A stretch of DNA of 64,000 nt from Microbacterium sp. (GTDB lineage Bacteria; Actinomycetota; Actinomycetes; Actinomycetales; Microbacteriaceae). Numbering within the stretch: position 1 is the first letter of the stretch; each line of letters begins with the position of its first letter. Both the position numbers and the translations under genes were made by a program. Shown in pieces: positions 34,750 to 42,663 of the stretch. The stretch is from NCBI RefSeq assembly GCF_003248605.1, contig NZ_QFPF01000003.1, forward strand, positions 1 through 64,000, written 5' to 3'. The notes below the pieces were generated by a model that saw nothing but the letters and a program-made list of their open reading frames with translations, had not been told where the DNA came from and did no database searches.

Positions 34750-35763
34750 ATGCGCGCAGCGTTCATCGACGCGAAAGAGACCCTCGTCGTCCGCGAGGTC
34801 GACATCCCGCAGCCCGGGCCCGCTCAGGTGCGGGTGCGGATCGACTACGTCGGCATCTGCGGGTCCGATCTGCACTACTACTTCGAGGGTGCCAACGGCG
34901 CCTTCGTCGTGCGCGAGCCACTCGTTCCCAGCCACGAGGTGTCGGGTCGCATCGACCTCGACCCGACCGGGGAGTGGGCTCCCGGCACGCCGGTCACGGT
35001 GCACCCCGCCACCTTCGGCACGCCCACCGCCGACCTCGACCCGCATCTCTGGCCGGGCGGCGCCTACCTCGGCAGCGCCTCCACCTGGCCGCACACGCAG
35101 GGCGGTCTCGCCGAGCATCTCCTCGTGGCACGCGAGATGGTGCGGGTGCTGCCGGCATCGCTGCCGGTGCGTCGCGCGGTGCTCGCCGAGCCCCTCGCGG
35201 TCGCGCTCCACGGCCTCCGCAAGGCGGGCGACGTCGCGGGGCGCCGGGTGCTGGTGACGGGGTCCGGTCCGATCGGCCTGCTCGCCGTCGCGGCGGCCGT
35301 CGCGGCGGGTGCGGCGGAGGTCACCGCCACCGACGTTCTCGAGGGTCCTCTGGAGAGGGCGCGGATGCTGGGAGCCGCACACGCGGTCGACGTCTCTCGC
35401 GAGCAGCTGACCGAGAGCGCCTACGACGTCGTGCTCGAATGCTCCGGCGTCGCGCCCTCGATCTCCGCGGCGCTGCGGGCGGCTCGGCCAGGGGGGACGG
35501 TCGTGCAGGTGGGGATGGTGCCCGACGAGGCGCGTCCCGTGAACATCGCGCCCTTCATCTCGAAGGAGCTGCGCTACTTCGGCACGTTCCGGTTCTTGGA
35601 CGAGATCGATCGGGCCATCGCACTGCTGGATGCGGTGCCGGAGATCGAGCGCGTCATCACGCACGAGATCGCCGCGGACGATGCAGTGCGCGCGTTCACG
35701 GTGGCGAAGGACTCGCAGGCCTCCGGCAAGGTGATCGTCGCTGTCTGGCCCGCGGAGGACTGA
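34750..35763 (+). CDS. idnD: Zinc-type alcohol dehydrogenase, L-idonate 5-dehydrogenase-like
   Basis: A 337-residue medium-chain dehydrogenase. The catalytic zinc motif is visible in YVGICGSDLHYYFEGANG and PLVPSHEVSG. The four-Cys structural zinc lobe is missing: where it should be, the protein reads FGTPTADLDPHLWPGGAYLGS. The Rossmann motif is VTGSGPIGLLAVAAAVAAGAAEVTATD. CGSDLHYYFEG is characteristic of L-idonate dehydrogenases, which oxidise L-idonate to 5-ketogluconate for IdnO. Start ATG at 34750, 17 bp after the SDR stop. The open frame upstream is only a shadow. Confidence 0.85.
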   Translation: MRAAFIDAKETLVVREVDIPQPGPAQVRVRIDYVGICGSDLHYYFEGANGAFVVREPLVPSHEVSGRIDLDPTGEWAPGTPVTVHPATFGTPTADLDPHLWPGGAYLGSASTWPHTQGGLAEHLLVAREMVRVLPASLPVRRAVLAEPLAVALHGLRKAGDVAGRRVLVTGSGPIGLLAVAAAVAAGAAEVTATDVLEGPLERARMLGAAHAVDVSREQLTESAYDVVLECSGVAPSISAALRAARPGGTVVQVGMVPDEARPVNIAPFISKELRYFGTFRFLDEIDRAIALLDAVPEIERVITHEIAADDAVRAFTVAKDSQASGKVIVAVWPAED

Positions 35764-35769
35764 GACGGA

Positions 35770-35892
35770 TCAGTCCTGGCGGTAGGCCGAGCGTCCCATC
35801 GCGACGAACGCGCCGACGACCAGGACACCGCCGAGCGTTGCGAGTGCGCCGATCGTCCAGGCGATGAGGTGCGAGAGCATGGCGCCGTCCAC
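35770..35892 (-). CDS. Small single-helix membrane protein (40 aa)
   Basis: A GTG at 35892 with GGAGG five bases upstream opens a 40-residue protein: a short N-terminus, one hydrophobic helix (LIAWTIGALATLGGVLVVGAFVAMG) and a charged tail RSAYRQD. An ATG at 35880 would give 36 residues. No family is recognised. It converges on idnD with 6 bp between stops. The good ribosome site and clean helix favour a real gene, but very short hydrophobic frames can arise by chance. Confidence 0.55.
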   Translation of the reverse strand: MDGAMLSHLIAWTIGALATLGGVLVVGAFVAMGRSAYRQD

Positions 35893-35966
35893 GGGGTCCT
35901 CCAGGTTCGGGGGCGAGCCCCGGGGGCTCGCGATGTGCGATGTCTTCACGCTATCGCAGGCTCGGG

Positions 35967-35972
35967 TAGGAT
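35967..35972 (+). promoter_or_regulatory. Putative -10 element of rplY with long leader
   Basis: TAGGAT at 35967 would start a leader of about 205 nt before rplY. The leader can fold: GGATGTC pairs with GACATCC around an inner CACGGCCG/CGGCCGGTG hairpin. The gap 35893-36183 holds no other gene. Confidence 0.4.
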
Positions 35973-36183
35973 GGGGGAGACCTCGGCGAGGGATGTCTCG
36001 CACGGCCGCGCGGCCGGTGCCCCCGACATCCGTGATCGACGCGGTGATGCGGGCCCTGCGGCCCTCCTCACGTGTGTGCGTTCGATCCGTTCGACCACCG
36101 ATCCACGTTCGAGTCGACACCTGCAGACCCCCGCGACACCGGCTCGACATCGAGTGTGTGCGCGTTCCAGAAGGAGAACACCC

Positions 36184-36813
36184 ATGTCGAAGGACACCAC
36201 CCCCGACACCACGGTCCACGCCGAGCTTCGCGAGAACTTCGGCAAGGGCTTCGCCCGCCGCCTCCGCGCCGCCGGCAAGATCCCCGCCGTCATCTACGGT
36301 CACGGCGCAGACCCCGTGCACGTGGCGATGCCCGGTCACCAGACCGCGCTGCTGATCCGCCGCGCCAACGTCGTGCTCGAGCTCGACGTCGCGGGAGCGC
36401 AGCACCTCGTGCTCGTCAAGGACGTGCAGAAGGACCCCGTGCACCAGATCATCGAGCACATCGACCTGCTCGTCGTCCGCAAGGGCGAGAAGGTGCAGGT
36501 CGACGTGCCGGTCTCGGTGCAGGGCGAGCCCTTCCCCGGCACGATCACGAACCTCGAAGCCAGCACGGTGCTGCTCGAGGTCGAGGCGACGAACATCCCG
36601 CAGAACGTCGAGGTCGACGTCGAGGGCCTCGAGGACGGCACGCACATCACCGCCGCCGACCTGAAGCTGCCCGCCGGCGCGGCGCTCGCGGTCGACCCCG
36701 AGACGCTCATCATCGCCATCTCGGTGCCCGCGTCCACGCTCGCCGCCGAGGACGAGATCGCGGCGGCAGACGCCGAGGTCGCCGCCGAGCAGTCCGAAGA
36801 GGCCGCGGAGTAA
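36184..36813 (+). CDS. rplY: 50S ribosomal protein L25 / general stress protein Ctc
   Basis: A 209-residue two-domain L25. The N-terminal domain (about 1-95) binds 5S rRNA: HAELRENFGKGFARRLRAAGKIPAVIYGHG, followed by KDVQKDPVHQIIEHIDLLVV. The C-terminal TL5/Ctc beta domain (about 96-190) includes VDVPVSVQGEPFPGTI and DGTHITAADLKLPAG. An acidic, Ala/Glu-rich tail ends the protein. The ATG at 36184 has AAGGAG seven bases upstream. It precedes pth, the conserved actinobacterial order, but a strong hairpin separates the two. Confidence 0.95.
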   Translation: MSKDTTPDTTVHAELRENFGKGFARRLRAAGKIPAVIYGHGADPVHVAMPGHQTALLIRRANVVLELDVAGAQHLVLVKDVQKDPVHQIIEHIDLLVVRKGEKVQVDVPVSVQGEPFPGTITNLEASTVLLEVEATNIPQNVEVDVEGLEDGTHITAADLKLPAGAALAVDPETLIIAISVPASTLAAEDEIAAADAEVAAEQSEEAAE

Positions 36814-36827
36814 TCCTTCACCCGCAC

Positions 36828-36865
36828 GAGGGGGGCACTCCGCGTTCGCGCGGGGTGCCCCCCTC
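36828..36865 (+). terminator. Strong hairpin between rplY and pth
   Basis: A 17-bp G/C-rich stem with one G-T pair and a stable TTCG tetraloop, 15 bp after the rplY stop. No U-run follows. A probable terminator or 3' stabiliser. Confidence 0.75.
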
Positions 36866-36928
36866 GCCGTTCGGTAGCCTGTCGATGCCGCCCGACCGCG
36901 TCGATCCCCGCACCCCTGGAGAGAGTAC

Positions 36929-37513
36929 ATGCCCGAGACCTGGCTCGTCGTGGGCCTCGGCAACCCCGGTCCGCGGTACGAGGCGACCCGGCACAACGTG
37001 GGCCAGATGGTGCTCGACGAGCTTGCGACCCGGCGAGGTGCGGCGTTCAAGAGTCACAAGGCGAACGCCCGCGTCGCCGAGACCTGGCTGCGCCCCGGCG
37101 CCGCCAAGCTCGTGCTGGCCAAGCCCAACTCGTTCATGAACGTCTCGGGCGGCCCGGTCGCGGGACTCGCGCGGTTCTTCGGCGTCGACGCCGACCACGT
37201 CGTGGTCGTCCACGATGAGCTCGACATCCCCTTCGACACGCTCAAGCTCAAGGTCGGCGGGGGGCACGGTGGGCACAACGGCGTTCGGGATGTCGCCAAG
37301 GCGCTGGCCACGGCGGATTTCGCGCGGGTGCGGGTCGGTATCGGGCGTCCCCCCGGACGGCAGGATCCCGCGGACTGGGTGCTCGATCCGTTCGGGGCGA
37401 CCGAACGGCAGGCGCTGCCTCTGCTCGTCTCGGACGCGGCGGATGCCGTCGAGCGGCTCGTCGACGAGGGTCTGCTCGCCGCGCAGCAGCACCACCACGC
37501 TCCGCGCGCGTAG
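36929..37513 (+). CDS. pth: Peptidyl-tRNA hydrolase
   Basis: A 194-residue enzyme that frees tRNA from stalled peptidyl-tRNA. The motifs are all present: [25 protein letters not shown] with the catalytic His, [43 protein letters not shown] with the second essential Asp and His, and [20 protein letters not shown]. Length is normal. A TAGCCT at 36875-36880 could be its -10, giving a 40-nt leader with GGAGAG before the ATG. Confidence 0.96.
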   Translation: MPETWLVVGLGNPGPRYEATRHNVGQMVLDELATRRGAAFKSHKANARVAETWLRPGAAKLVLAKPNSFMNVSGGPVAGLARFFGVDADHVVVVHDELDIPFDTLKLKVGGGHGGHNGVRDVAKALATADFARVRVGIGRPPGRQDPADWVLDPFGATERQALPLLVSDAADAVERLVDEGLLAAQQHHHAPRA

Positions 37514-37543
37514 AGGCCGGGTAGGCCGTCGCCGTCGCGCGAC

Positions 37544-37969
37544 TCAGACGTACGGCGCCGTGCCCCCCGCGAGGCCGAGCGGGAACGCGAGCTGCACCAC
37601 GACGTAGCTGATCGGCACCAGGATCACCGCGACGACACCCCACGCGCGGCCGCGGCGGGTGGCGATCGCGATCACGCCGAGCACGAGCGCGGCGATGGCC
37701 GACAGCATCCACCCGCCGTTGCCGATCGCGAGCCACACGCTGCTCTGCTCGACCAGGGTGCGCGCGGCCGCGGGCAGGGTCTCGGGGTCGAGGCGCTCGC
37801 CCGCCGTGCCCATCGCGGTGAGGTCGACGTGGGCGCCGATGCCGCCGAGGATGTATCCGCCGACGAGCACGACGGCGGGGGCGATCGCGGCCGCCACAGC
37901 GGCGAGCGAGAGGGCGATGACGCCGAGGGTGCGCGGTCGTCGCGGTCGCGCGGGCGGGGCGGGAGGCAT
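37544..37969 (-). CDS. Small membrane protein, DUF4190-like, unknown function
   Basis: A 141-residue protein with a Pro/Arg-rich N-terminus and three hydrophobic segments: TLGVIALSLAAVAAAIAPAVVLVGGYILGG, WMLSAIAALVLGVIAIATRRGRAWG and VVAVILVPISYVVVQLAFPLGLAG. The pattern (GVIAL...IAP, then LGVIAI..RRGRxxG) recalls small DUF4190-type proteins of actinobacteria, whose role is unknown. The next gene upstream encodes a protein with the same helix layout and a similar RRRGRGQG loop, so the two look like tandem paralogues. The 4-bp spacing implies one operon. Confidence 0.65.
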   Translation of the reverse strand: MPPAPPARPRRPRTLGVIALSLAAVAAAIAPAVVLVGGYILGGIGAHVDLTAMGTAGERLDPETLPAAARTLVEQSSVWLAIGNGGWMLSAIAALVLGVIAIATRRGRAWGVVAVILVPISYVVVQLAFPLGLAGGTAPYV

Positions 37970-37973
37970 CGGA

Positions 37974-38627
37974 TCAGGGGCCGAACGGCGCGCCCGCGGC
38001 GAGCCCGGCGAAGAAGAAGCCGCTCGCGACGCTGACGAACACGACGAATCCGATCGGCGCGATCACGACCGCGGCGATGCCCTGGCCGCGGCCGCGTCGG
38101 CGGGTGATCGCGACGATCGCCTGCGCGATCGCCCAGATTCCGAGCACCGTGCCGGCCCAGAAGGCGATCTCGCCGACGAGCACCCAGCTCCGCACCGGGG
38201 CCAGGACCGCGAGGTCGGACGGAGGGACGGGGCTCGCCAGCGCCGGCGCGACCTCGAGGCCTACGGTGAACGCCGCCGGGCCCACCGCGACGGTGGGGGC
38301 GACGAGCGCGATGATCGCGAGCACGAGCGCCACGATGCCGAGCGCCGGGCGTCCGATCGGGCGCGGCGCGGCGGGGGGCTGGGGGTGCACCGGGTACGGC
38401 TGGTGAGCCTGCGGGTGCGTGGGGTACGGCGGCTGCGCCTGCGGGTGCGTGGGGTACGGCGGCTGCGCCTGCAGGTGCGTGGGGTACGGCGGCTGCGCGG
38501 GGGCGTATGCCGGGTACGGCGGCTGCGCGGCGGGGGGCGAGGGGGGCTGTGCCGGTGGGATGGGCAGAGGCGGCACGGGGGGCGGGGGAGGCGCGGAATC
38601 GGAACCCGGTGCCGGCTGCTCGCTCAT
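37974..38627 (-). CDS. Proline-rich repeat membrane protein, DUF4190-like, unknown function
   Basis: A 217-residue protein. The N-terminal 90 residues are Pro-rich with four copies of a QPPYPTH-QA type decapeptide repeat, predicted to be disordered. Three hydrophobic segments follow (LGIVALVLAIIALVAPTVAV, VLVGEIAFWAGTVLGIWAIAQAIVAI, GIAAVVIAPIGFVVFVSVASGFFF). Similar Pro-rich plus membrane layouts are common in actinobacterial cell-envelope proteins, but no function is known. A TAGGAT lies six bases before the ATG, so the pair 38627-37544 may be a leaderless operon. The tandem DNA repeats make the repeat number likely to vary between strains. Confidence 0.7.
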   Translation of the reverse strand: MSEQPAPGSDSAPPPPPVPPLPIPPAQPPSPPAAQPPYPAYAPAQPPYPTHLQAQPPYPTHPQAQPPYPTHPQAHQPYPVHPQPPAAPRPIGRPALGIVALVLAIIALVAPTVAVGPAAFTVGLEVAPALASPVPPSDLAVLAPVRSWVLVGEIAFWAGTVLGIWAIAQAIVAITRRRGRGQGIAAVVIAPIGFVVFVSVASGFFFAGLAAGAPFGP

Positions 38628-38633
38628 CCCCTC

Positions 38634-38639
38634 ATCCTA
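38634..38639 (-). promoter_or_regulatory. Putative -10 element of the Pro-rich membrane protein operon
   Basis: TAGGAT read on the minus strand ends six bases before the ATG at 38627. GAGGGG between the two could alternatively act as ribosome binding site. It is divergent from the mfd promoter 50 bp away. Confidence 0.4.
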
Positions 38640-38689
38640 GGCCGGGCTCCCCGAGGGTCCCCGGGGGAGGGATGTCGGAGGAGGCTCCT

Positions 38690-38695
38690 AGACTT
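38690..38695 (+). promoter_or_regulatory. Putative -10 element of mfd (leaderless)
   Basis: TAGACT ends five bases before the GTG start of mfd. No Shine-Dalgarno sequence is present in the spacer (TGTGC), so a transcript beginning at the GTG is the simplest reading. Confidence 0.5.
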
Positions 38696-38700
38696 GTGCG

Positions 38701-41700
38701 GTGACGATTCACGGGATCACGCGCGCCCTCGCGCGCTCAGGCGCGTTCGCAGACGGCGGGGCTCCGGCGTCCGTCGACGCCGACTTCTCGCTCGTCGAGG
38801 GCCTTGTCGCGCCCACCCTCGCCGCGCTCCTCGACAAGCGGGCCCGCGCGCAGAAGCCCCCCGTGCTGCTCGCGATCACGCCCACGGGCCGCCGCGCCGA
38901 CCAGCTCGCCCCCTCACTGCAGGCGTATCTGCCCGGCGCGACGGTGCTTGCTTTCCCGGCATGGGAGACCCTGCCGCACGAGCGCCTCAGCCCGAGCGCC
39001 GAGACCGTCGGCGCGCGCCTCGAGGTGTTGCGCCGCATCGCCGCGCACGCCGGCGATGCGCCCCTCGTCGTCATGGCGTCGGTGCGCGCTGCGCTGCAGC
39101 CGATCGCGCCGGGCCTCGACACGGTCGAACCCGTCGTCCTGCGCGCGCAGGGGCGCGGGTATGAGCTGCCCGAGCTCGCCGAACGCCTCGTCGAGCTGGC
39201 GTACGCCCGCGTGGACATGGTCTCGCGACGCGGCGAGTTCGCCGTGCGGGGCGGAATCCTCGACGTCTTCCCCGCGGTGGCGGAGCACCCCTACCGAGTG
39301 GAATTCTTCGGCGACGAGGTCGACCAGATCCGCGCCTTCTCCGTCGCCGATCAGCGATCGCTGCCGGGTGAGGTCCACGAGGTGCGGCTGCCGCCCACGC
39401 GCGAGCTGCTCCTGACGACCGAGGTGCGCGAACGCGCGCGCGGCCTGCAGTCGAGCCTGCCGGGCCTCTCGAGCATGCTCGAGCGCATGGCCGAGGGCAT
39501 CCCCGTCGATGGCATGGAGTCGCTCACGCCCGCCCTCGTCGACCACCTGCTTCCGCTCGTCGACTATCTGCCCGCGGGCACTGCGGTCGCGCTCGTCGAC
39601 CCCGAGCGGGCCATCGCCCGCGCCCTCAACCTGCAGGAGACCAATCGCGAGTTCCTCGAGGCTGCGTGGAGCGCCGCGACCGCGGGCGCCGACACGCCGA
39701 TCGATCTGGGTGCGGGCGACTTCCTGACCCTGCCGCTGCTGCGCGAGGCCGCCCGTGAGCGCGGGGGAGTGTGGTGGACCTTCAGCGCCTTCGACTCGGG
39801 TGCGGCCGACGCGGCGGCCGAGGGCATCCTCGACGTCTCGGCCGACGACGAGGCCGCCCCCCTGCGGGTGCCGGGCACCGCGGTGCCCTCGTTCCACGGC
39901 AATGTCGACGGCGCCACCGCGCACGTCGGCGACCTGCTGGCCCGCGGCTGGAGCGTCGTGGTGGCGGCGTCGGGGGCGGGGCTGGTCGACCGCGCGCGCG
40001 ACGTGCTCGCCGAGCGCGGCTTCGCGGCGCGGGTGACGGATGCCGTCATCGAGCCGCCCGAGCCGGGTGTGGCTCTGCTGGTCAAGGCGCAGATCGAGGC
40101 GGGCTTCGAATCCGCCGAGGCGCAGCTGGCGGTCCTGACGGAGTCCGACTTCTACGGGCGCACCATCGGCGGTGATTCCCGCGTAGTCAAGAAGCTCGCC
40201 TCTCGCCGCCGCAACGTCGTCGATCCGATGCAGCTGAAGGCCGGCGACTTCGTCGTGCATGCCACCCACGGGATCGGCCGCTTCGTCGAGCTCGTGCAGC
40301 GCGAGGTCTCCTCCGGCGGCCGCAACCCCGTCAAGAGCACCCGCGAGTACCTCGTCGTCGAGTACGCCCCGTCCAAGCGCGGGTATCCCGGCGACAAGCT
40401 GTTCGTGCCCACCGATCAGCTCGACCTGCTCTCGCGGTACGTCGGCGGCGAAGCCCCGACCCTGTCGAAGATGGGCGGCAGCGACTGGGCGCAGGCCAAG
40501 GGCCGCGCGCGCAAGGCGGTGCGCGACATCGCCGTCGAGCTCGTCAAGCTCTACTCGGCGCGCATGTCGGCCAAGGGTCACGCCTTCGGGCCCGACACGC
40601 CCTGGCAGAGGGAGCTCGAAGAGGCCTTCCCGTTCGCCGAGACGCTCGACCAGCTGCAGACGATCGACGAGATCAAGGCCGACATGGAGCGCCCCATCCC
40701 GATGGACCGTCTGCTCTCGGGCGACGTCGGATTCGGCAAGACCGAAGTCGCCGTGCGGGCGGCGTTCAAGGCGATCCAAGACGGCAAGCAGGTCGCGATG
40801 CTCGTGCCCACGACGCTCCTGGTCAAGCAGCACCTCGAGACGTTCACCGAGCGCTTCGCCGGGTTCCCCGTGCACGTGCGCGCCCTCTCGCGGTTCCAGA
40901 CCGACAAGCAGGCGCGCGAGATCGTCAAAGGGCTCGCCGACGGGACCGTCGACATGGTGATCGGTACGCATCGCATCCTCACCGAGCAGGTGCTGTTCAA
41001 GGACCTCGGCCTGATGATCATCGACGAGGAGCAGCGCTTCGGCGTCGAGCACAAAGACGCGCTCAAGAAGCTCAAGACCAACGTCGACATCCTGGCCATG
41101 AGCGCAACCCCCATCCCCCGCACGCTCGAGATGGCGGTCACAGGGATCCGCGAGATGTCGACTCTCGCGACGCCGCCCGAGGATCGGCATCCCATCCTCT
41201 CCTTCGTCGGCCCTCGCAACGACAAGCAGATCGCGGCGGCGATCCGGCGCGAGCTGCTGCGCGAGGGCCAGGTGTTCTACGTGCACAACCGCGTGCATTC
41301 GATCCAGCGGGTCGCGGCGCACCTCGCCGAGCTCGTGCCCGAGGCGCGGATCGCCGTCGCACACGGGCAGATGGGTGAGCACGCGCTCGAGCAGGTCGTC
41401 GACGACTTCTGGGAGCGCAAGTTCGATGTGCTCGTCTCGACGACGATCATCGAGACGGGCCTCGACATCGCCAACGCCAACACGATCATCATCGACCGGG
41501 CCGACAAATACGGGCTCTCGCAGCTGCATCAGCTGCGCGGGCGGGTGGGACGCGCGCGCGAGCGCGCCTACGCCTACTTCTTGTACGACGAGATGAAGCC
41601 CCTCTCCGAGACCGCCGCCGACCGTCTCGAGACCATCGCGGTCAACAACGATCTCGGCTCGGGCATGCAGGTGGCGCTGAAGGACCTCGAGCTGCGGGGC

Positions 41701-42372
41701 GCCGGCAATCTGCTGGGCGCCGAGCAGGCGGGGCACATCGCCGGCGTCGGCTTCGACCTCTACCTGCGCATGATCGGCGAGGCGGTCGCGACGTTCCGCG
41801 GCGAAGACACCGAGGGGCCCGCCGAGCTGCGTCTCGAGCTGCCCGTACAGGCGCGCGTGCCGGAGACCTACATCGAGAGCGAGCGCCTGCGGCTCGAGGC
41901 CTACCAGAAGCTGTCGGCGGCCGCTGCCGCCAACGCAGAGCCCGACGCGATCGACCTCGTCATCGACGAGCTGCGCGATCGTTACGGCGAGCCGCCGGCC
42001 GAGGTCTCGGGCCTCGTGCAGGTGGCACGACTGCGCCGGCGTGCGGCCCGGGCGGGTCTGACCGACGTCGTCGCGATGGGTCCGAATCTCCGCGTCGCGC
42101 CCGCGCAGCTGCCGGATTCGCGACGCGTGCGGCTGCAGCGCCTGTATCCGAACGCCAAGCTGGTCCAGGGTGGCGACGCTCTGGTCGTGCCGATGCCGCG
42201 TGTCGGTGGCGAGCCGCTCGGCGATGACGAACTGATCGCCTGGGTCAGCCAGCTGCTGACGGCGCTGTTTCCCGAGCCGGCGGCGGATGCGCCCGCGGCG
42301 GACGGTGCGCCGGCCGGCGCCGATGCGCCCGACGGCGCGCGCGGCTCGACCGCCGTCCCGTCGCCCCGATAA
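38701..42372 (+). CDS. mfd: Transcription-repair coupling factor
   Basis: A 1223-residue DNA translocase that removes RNA polymerase stalled at lesions and recruits UvrA. The UvrB-like N-terminal region spans about 1-400 (FPAWETLPHERLSP, RRGEFAVRGGILDVFP). The RNA-polymerase-interacting, CarD-like domain begins near residue 514 with AGDFVVHATHGIGRFV. The RecG-like motor has Walker A SGDVGFGKTEVAVRAA near 673, IDEEQRFGVEHKD near 771, and SATPIPRTLEMA. The C-terminal TRCF domain is near 1030-1140, followed by a 40-residue Ala-rich tail. Length and order match the family. It is preceded by pth and followed (after other genes) by mazG and eno, as in other actinobacteria. Confidence 0.97.
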   Translation: MTIHGITRALARSGAFADGGAPASVDADFSLVEGLVAPTLAALLDKRARAQKPPVLLAITPTGRRADQLAPSLQAYLPGATVLAFPAWETLPHERLSPSAETVGARLEVLRRIAAHAGDAPLVVMASVRAALQPIAPGLDTVEPVVLRAQGRGYELPELAERLVELAYARVDMVSRRGEFAVRGGILDVFPAVAEHPYRVEFFGDEVDQIRAFSVADQRSLPGEVHEVRLPPTRELLLTTEVRERARGLQSSLPGLSSMLERMAEGIPVDGMESLTPALVDHLLPLVDYLPAGTAVALVDPERAIARALNLQETNREFLEAAWSAATAGADTPIDLGAGDFLTLPLLREAARERGGVWWTFSAFDSGAADAAAEGILDVSADDEAAPLRVPGTAVPSFHGNVDGATAHVGDLLARGWSVVVAASGAGLVDRARDVLAERGFAARVTDAVIEPPEPGVALLVKAQIEAGFESAEAQLAVLTESDFYGRTIGGDSRVVKKLASRRRNVVDPMQLKAGDFVVHATHGIGRFVELVQREVSSGGRNPVKSTREYLVVEYAPSKRGYPGDKLFVPTDQLDLLSRYVGGEAPTLSKMGGSDWAQAKGRARKAVRDIAVELVKLYSARMSAKGHAFGPDTPWQRELEEAFPFAETLDQLQTIDEIKADMERPIPMDRLLSGDVGFGKTEVAVRAAFKAIQDGKQVAMLVPTTLLVKQHLETFTERFAGFPVHVRALSRFQTDKQAREIVKGLADGTVDMVIGTHRILTEQVLFKDLGLMIIDEEQRFGVEHKDALKKLKTNVDILAMSATPIPRTLEMAVTGIREMSTLATPPEDRHPILSFVGPRNDKQIAAAIRRELLREGQVFYVHNRVHSIQRVAAHLAELVPEARIAVAHGQMGEHALEQVVDDFWERKFDVLVSTTIIETGLDIANANTIIIDRADKYGLSQLHQLRGRVGRARERAYAYFLYDEMKPLSETAADRLETIAVNNDLGSGMQVALKDLELRGAGNLLGAEQAGHIAGVGFDLYLRMIGEAVATFRGEDTEGPAELRLELPVQARVPETYIESERLRLEAYQKLSAAAAANAEPDAIDLVIDELRDRYGEPPAEVSGLVQVARLRRRAARAGLTDVVAMGPNLRVAPAQLPDSRRVRLQRLYPNAKLVQGGDALVVPMPRVGGEPLGDDELIAWVSQLLTALFPEPAADAPAADGAPAGADAPDGARGSTAVPSPR

Positions 42373-42383
42373 CTCCCCTTCGG

Positions 42384-42434
42384 TGTCCCAATTTCTGTCG
42401 CCCGCCGCGGGTCATAGCGACATTGTTCGGGACA
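42384..42434. repeat. 51-nt palindromic repeat, family 1 copy C1 (degenerate)
   Basis: Left arm TGTCCCAATTTCTGTCGC is intact; the right arm reads GCGACATTGTTCGGGACA and has lost most of the central pairing. It is 11 bp past the mfd stop. The gap 42373-42663 also holds copy C2 and a 13-nt tandem array. Confidence 0.82.
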
Positions 42435-42477
42435 CGCTCACCGCGGCGGGATGCCGCGCCTCAGCTCGCCGGGGTGA

Positions 42478-42528
42478 TGTCCCACTTTCTGTCGCCCACC
42501 GCGCCCCGGAGCGACCGAAAGTGGGACA
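42478..42528. repeat. 51-nt palindromic repeat, family 1 copy C2
   Basis: Left arm TGTCCCACTTTCTGTCGC and right arm GCGACCGAAAGTGGGACA with one mismatch. Lies 43 bp from copy C1. Confidence 0.88.
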
Positions 42529-42540
42529 TGGTCACCAGGG

Positions 42541-42618
42541 TGTGGAAGCAGGGTGCGGGAGCAGGGTGCTGGAGCGGGGTGTGGAAGCAGGGTGCGGAAG
42601 CAGGGTTCGGGAGCGGGG
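42541..42618. repeat. Tandem repeat, six units of 13 nt
   Basis: Six consecutive 13-nt units related to TGCGGAAGCAGGG (1-4 differences each), ending 34 bp before the promoter of the next gene. The period is not a multiple of three and the stretch is non-coding. Confidence 0.85.
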
Positions 42619-42651
42619 CCGGCGCGGGTGGCCGCGCGAGCCCGGCGCGGC

Positions 42652-42657
42652 TAGGGT
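42652..42657 (+). promoter_or_regulatory. Putative -10 element of the hexapeptide protein gene
   Basis: TAGGGT ends six bases before the GTG at 42664. The spacer GAGGCC has no good ribosome binding site at the right distance. Confidence 0.4.
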
Positions 42658-42663
42658 GAGGCC

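Noticed and set aside
26867-35763. Complete Entner-Doudoroff pathway
   Set aside because: No 6-phosphogluconate dehydratase (edd) and no glucose 6-phosphate dehydrogenase or lactonase gene is in the window.
35869-37139. Long frames covering the rplY-pth region in other phases and on the minus strand
   Set aside because: Frame openness here is a result of high GC; only rplY and pth show family motifs and ribosome sites.
37974-38627. Phase-variable surface adhesin because of Pro-rich repeats
   Set aside because: The repeats are 30-bp multiples that keep frame, there is no signal peptide and the protein is a small multi-helix membrane protein.
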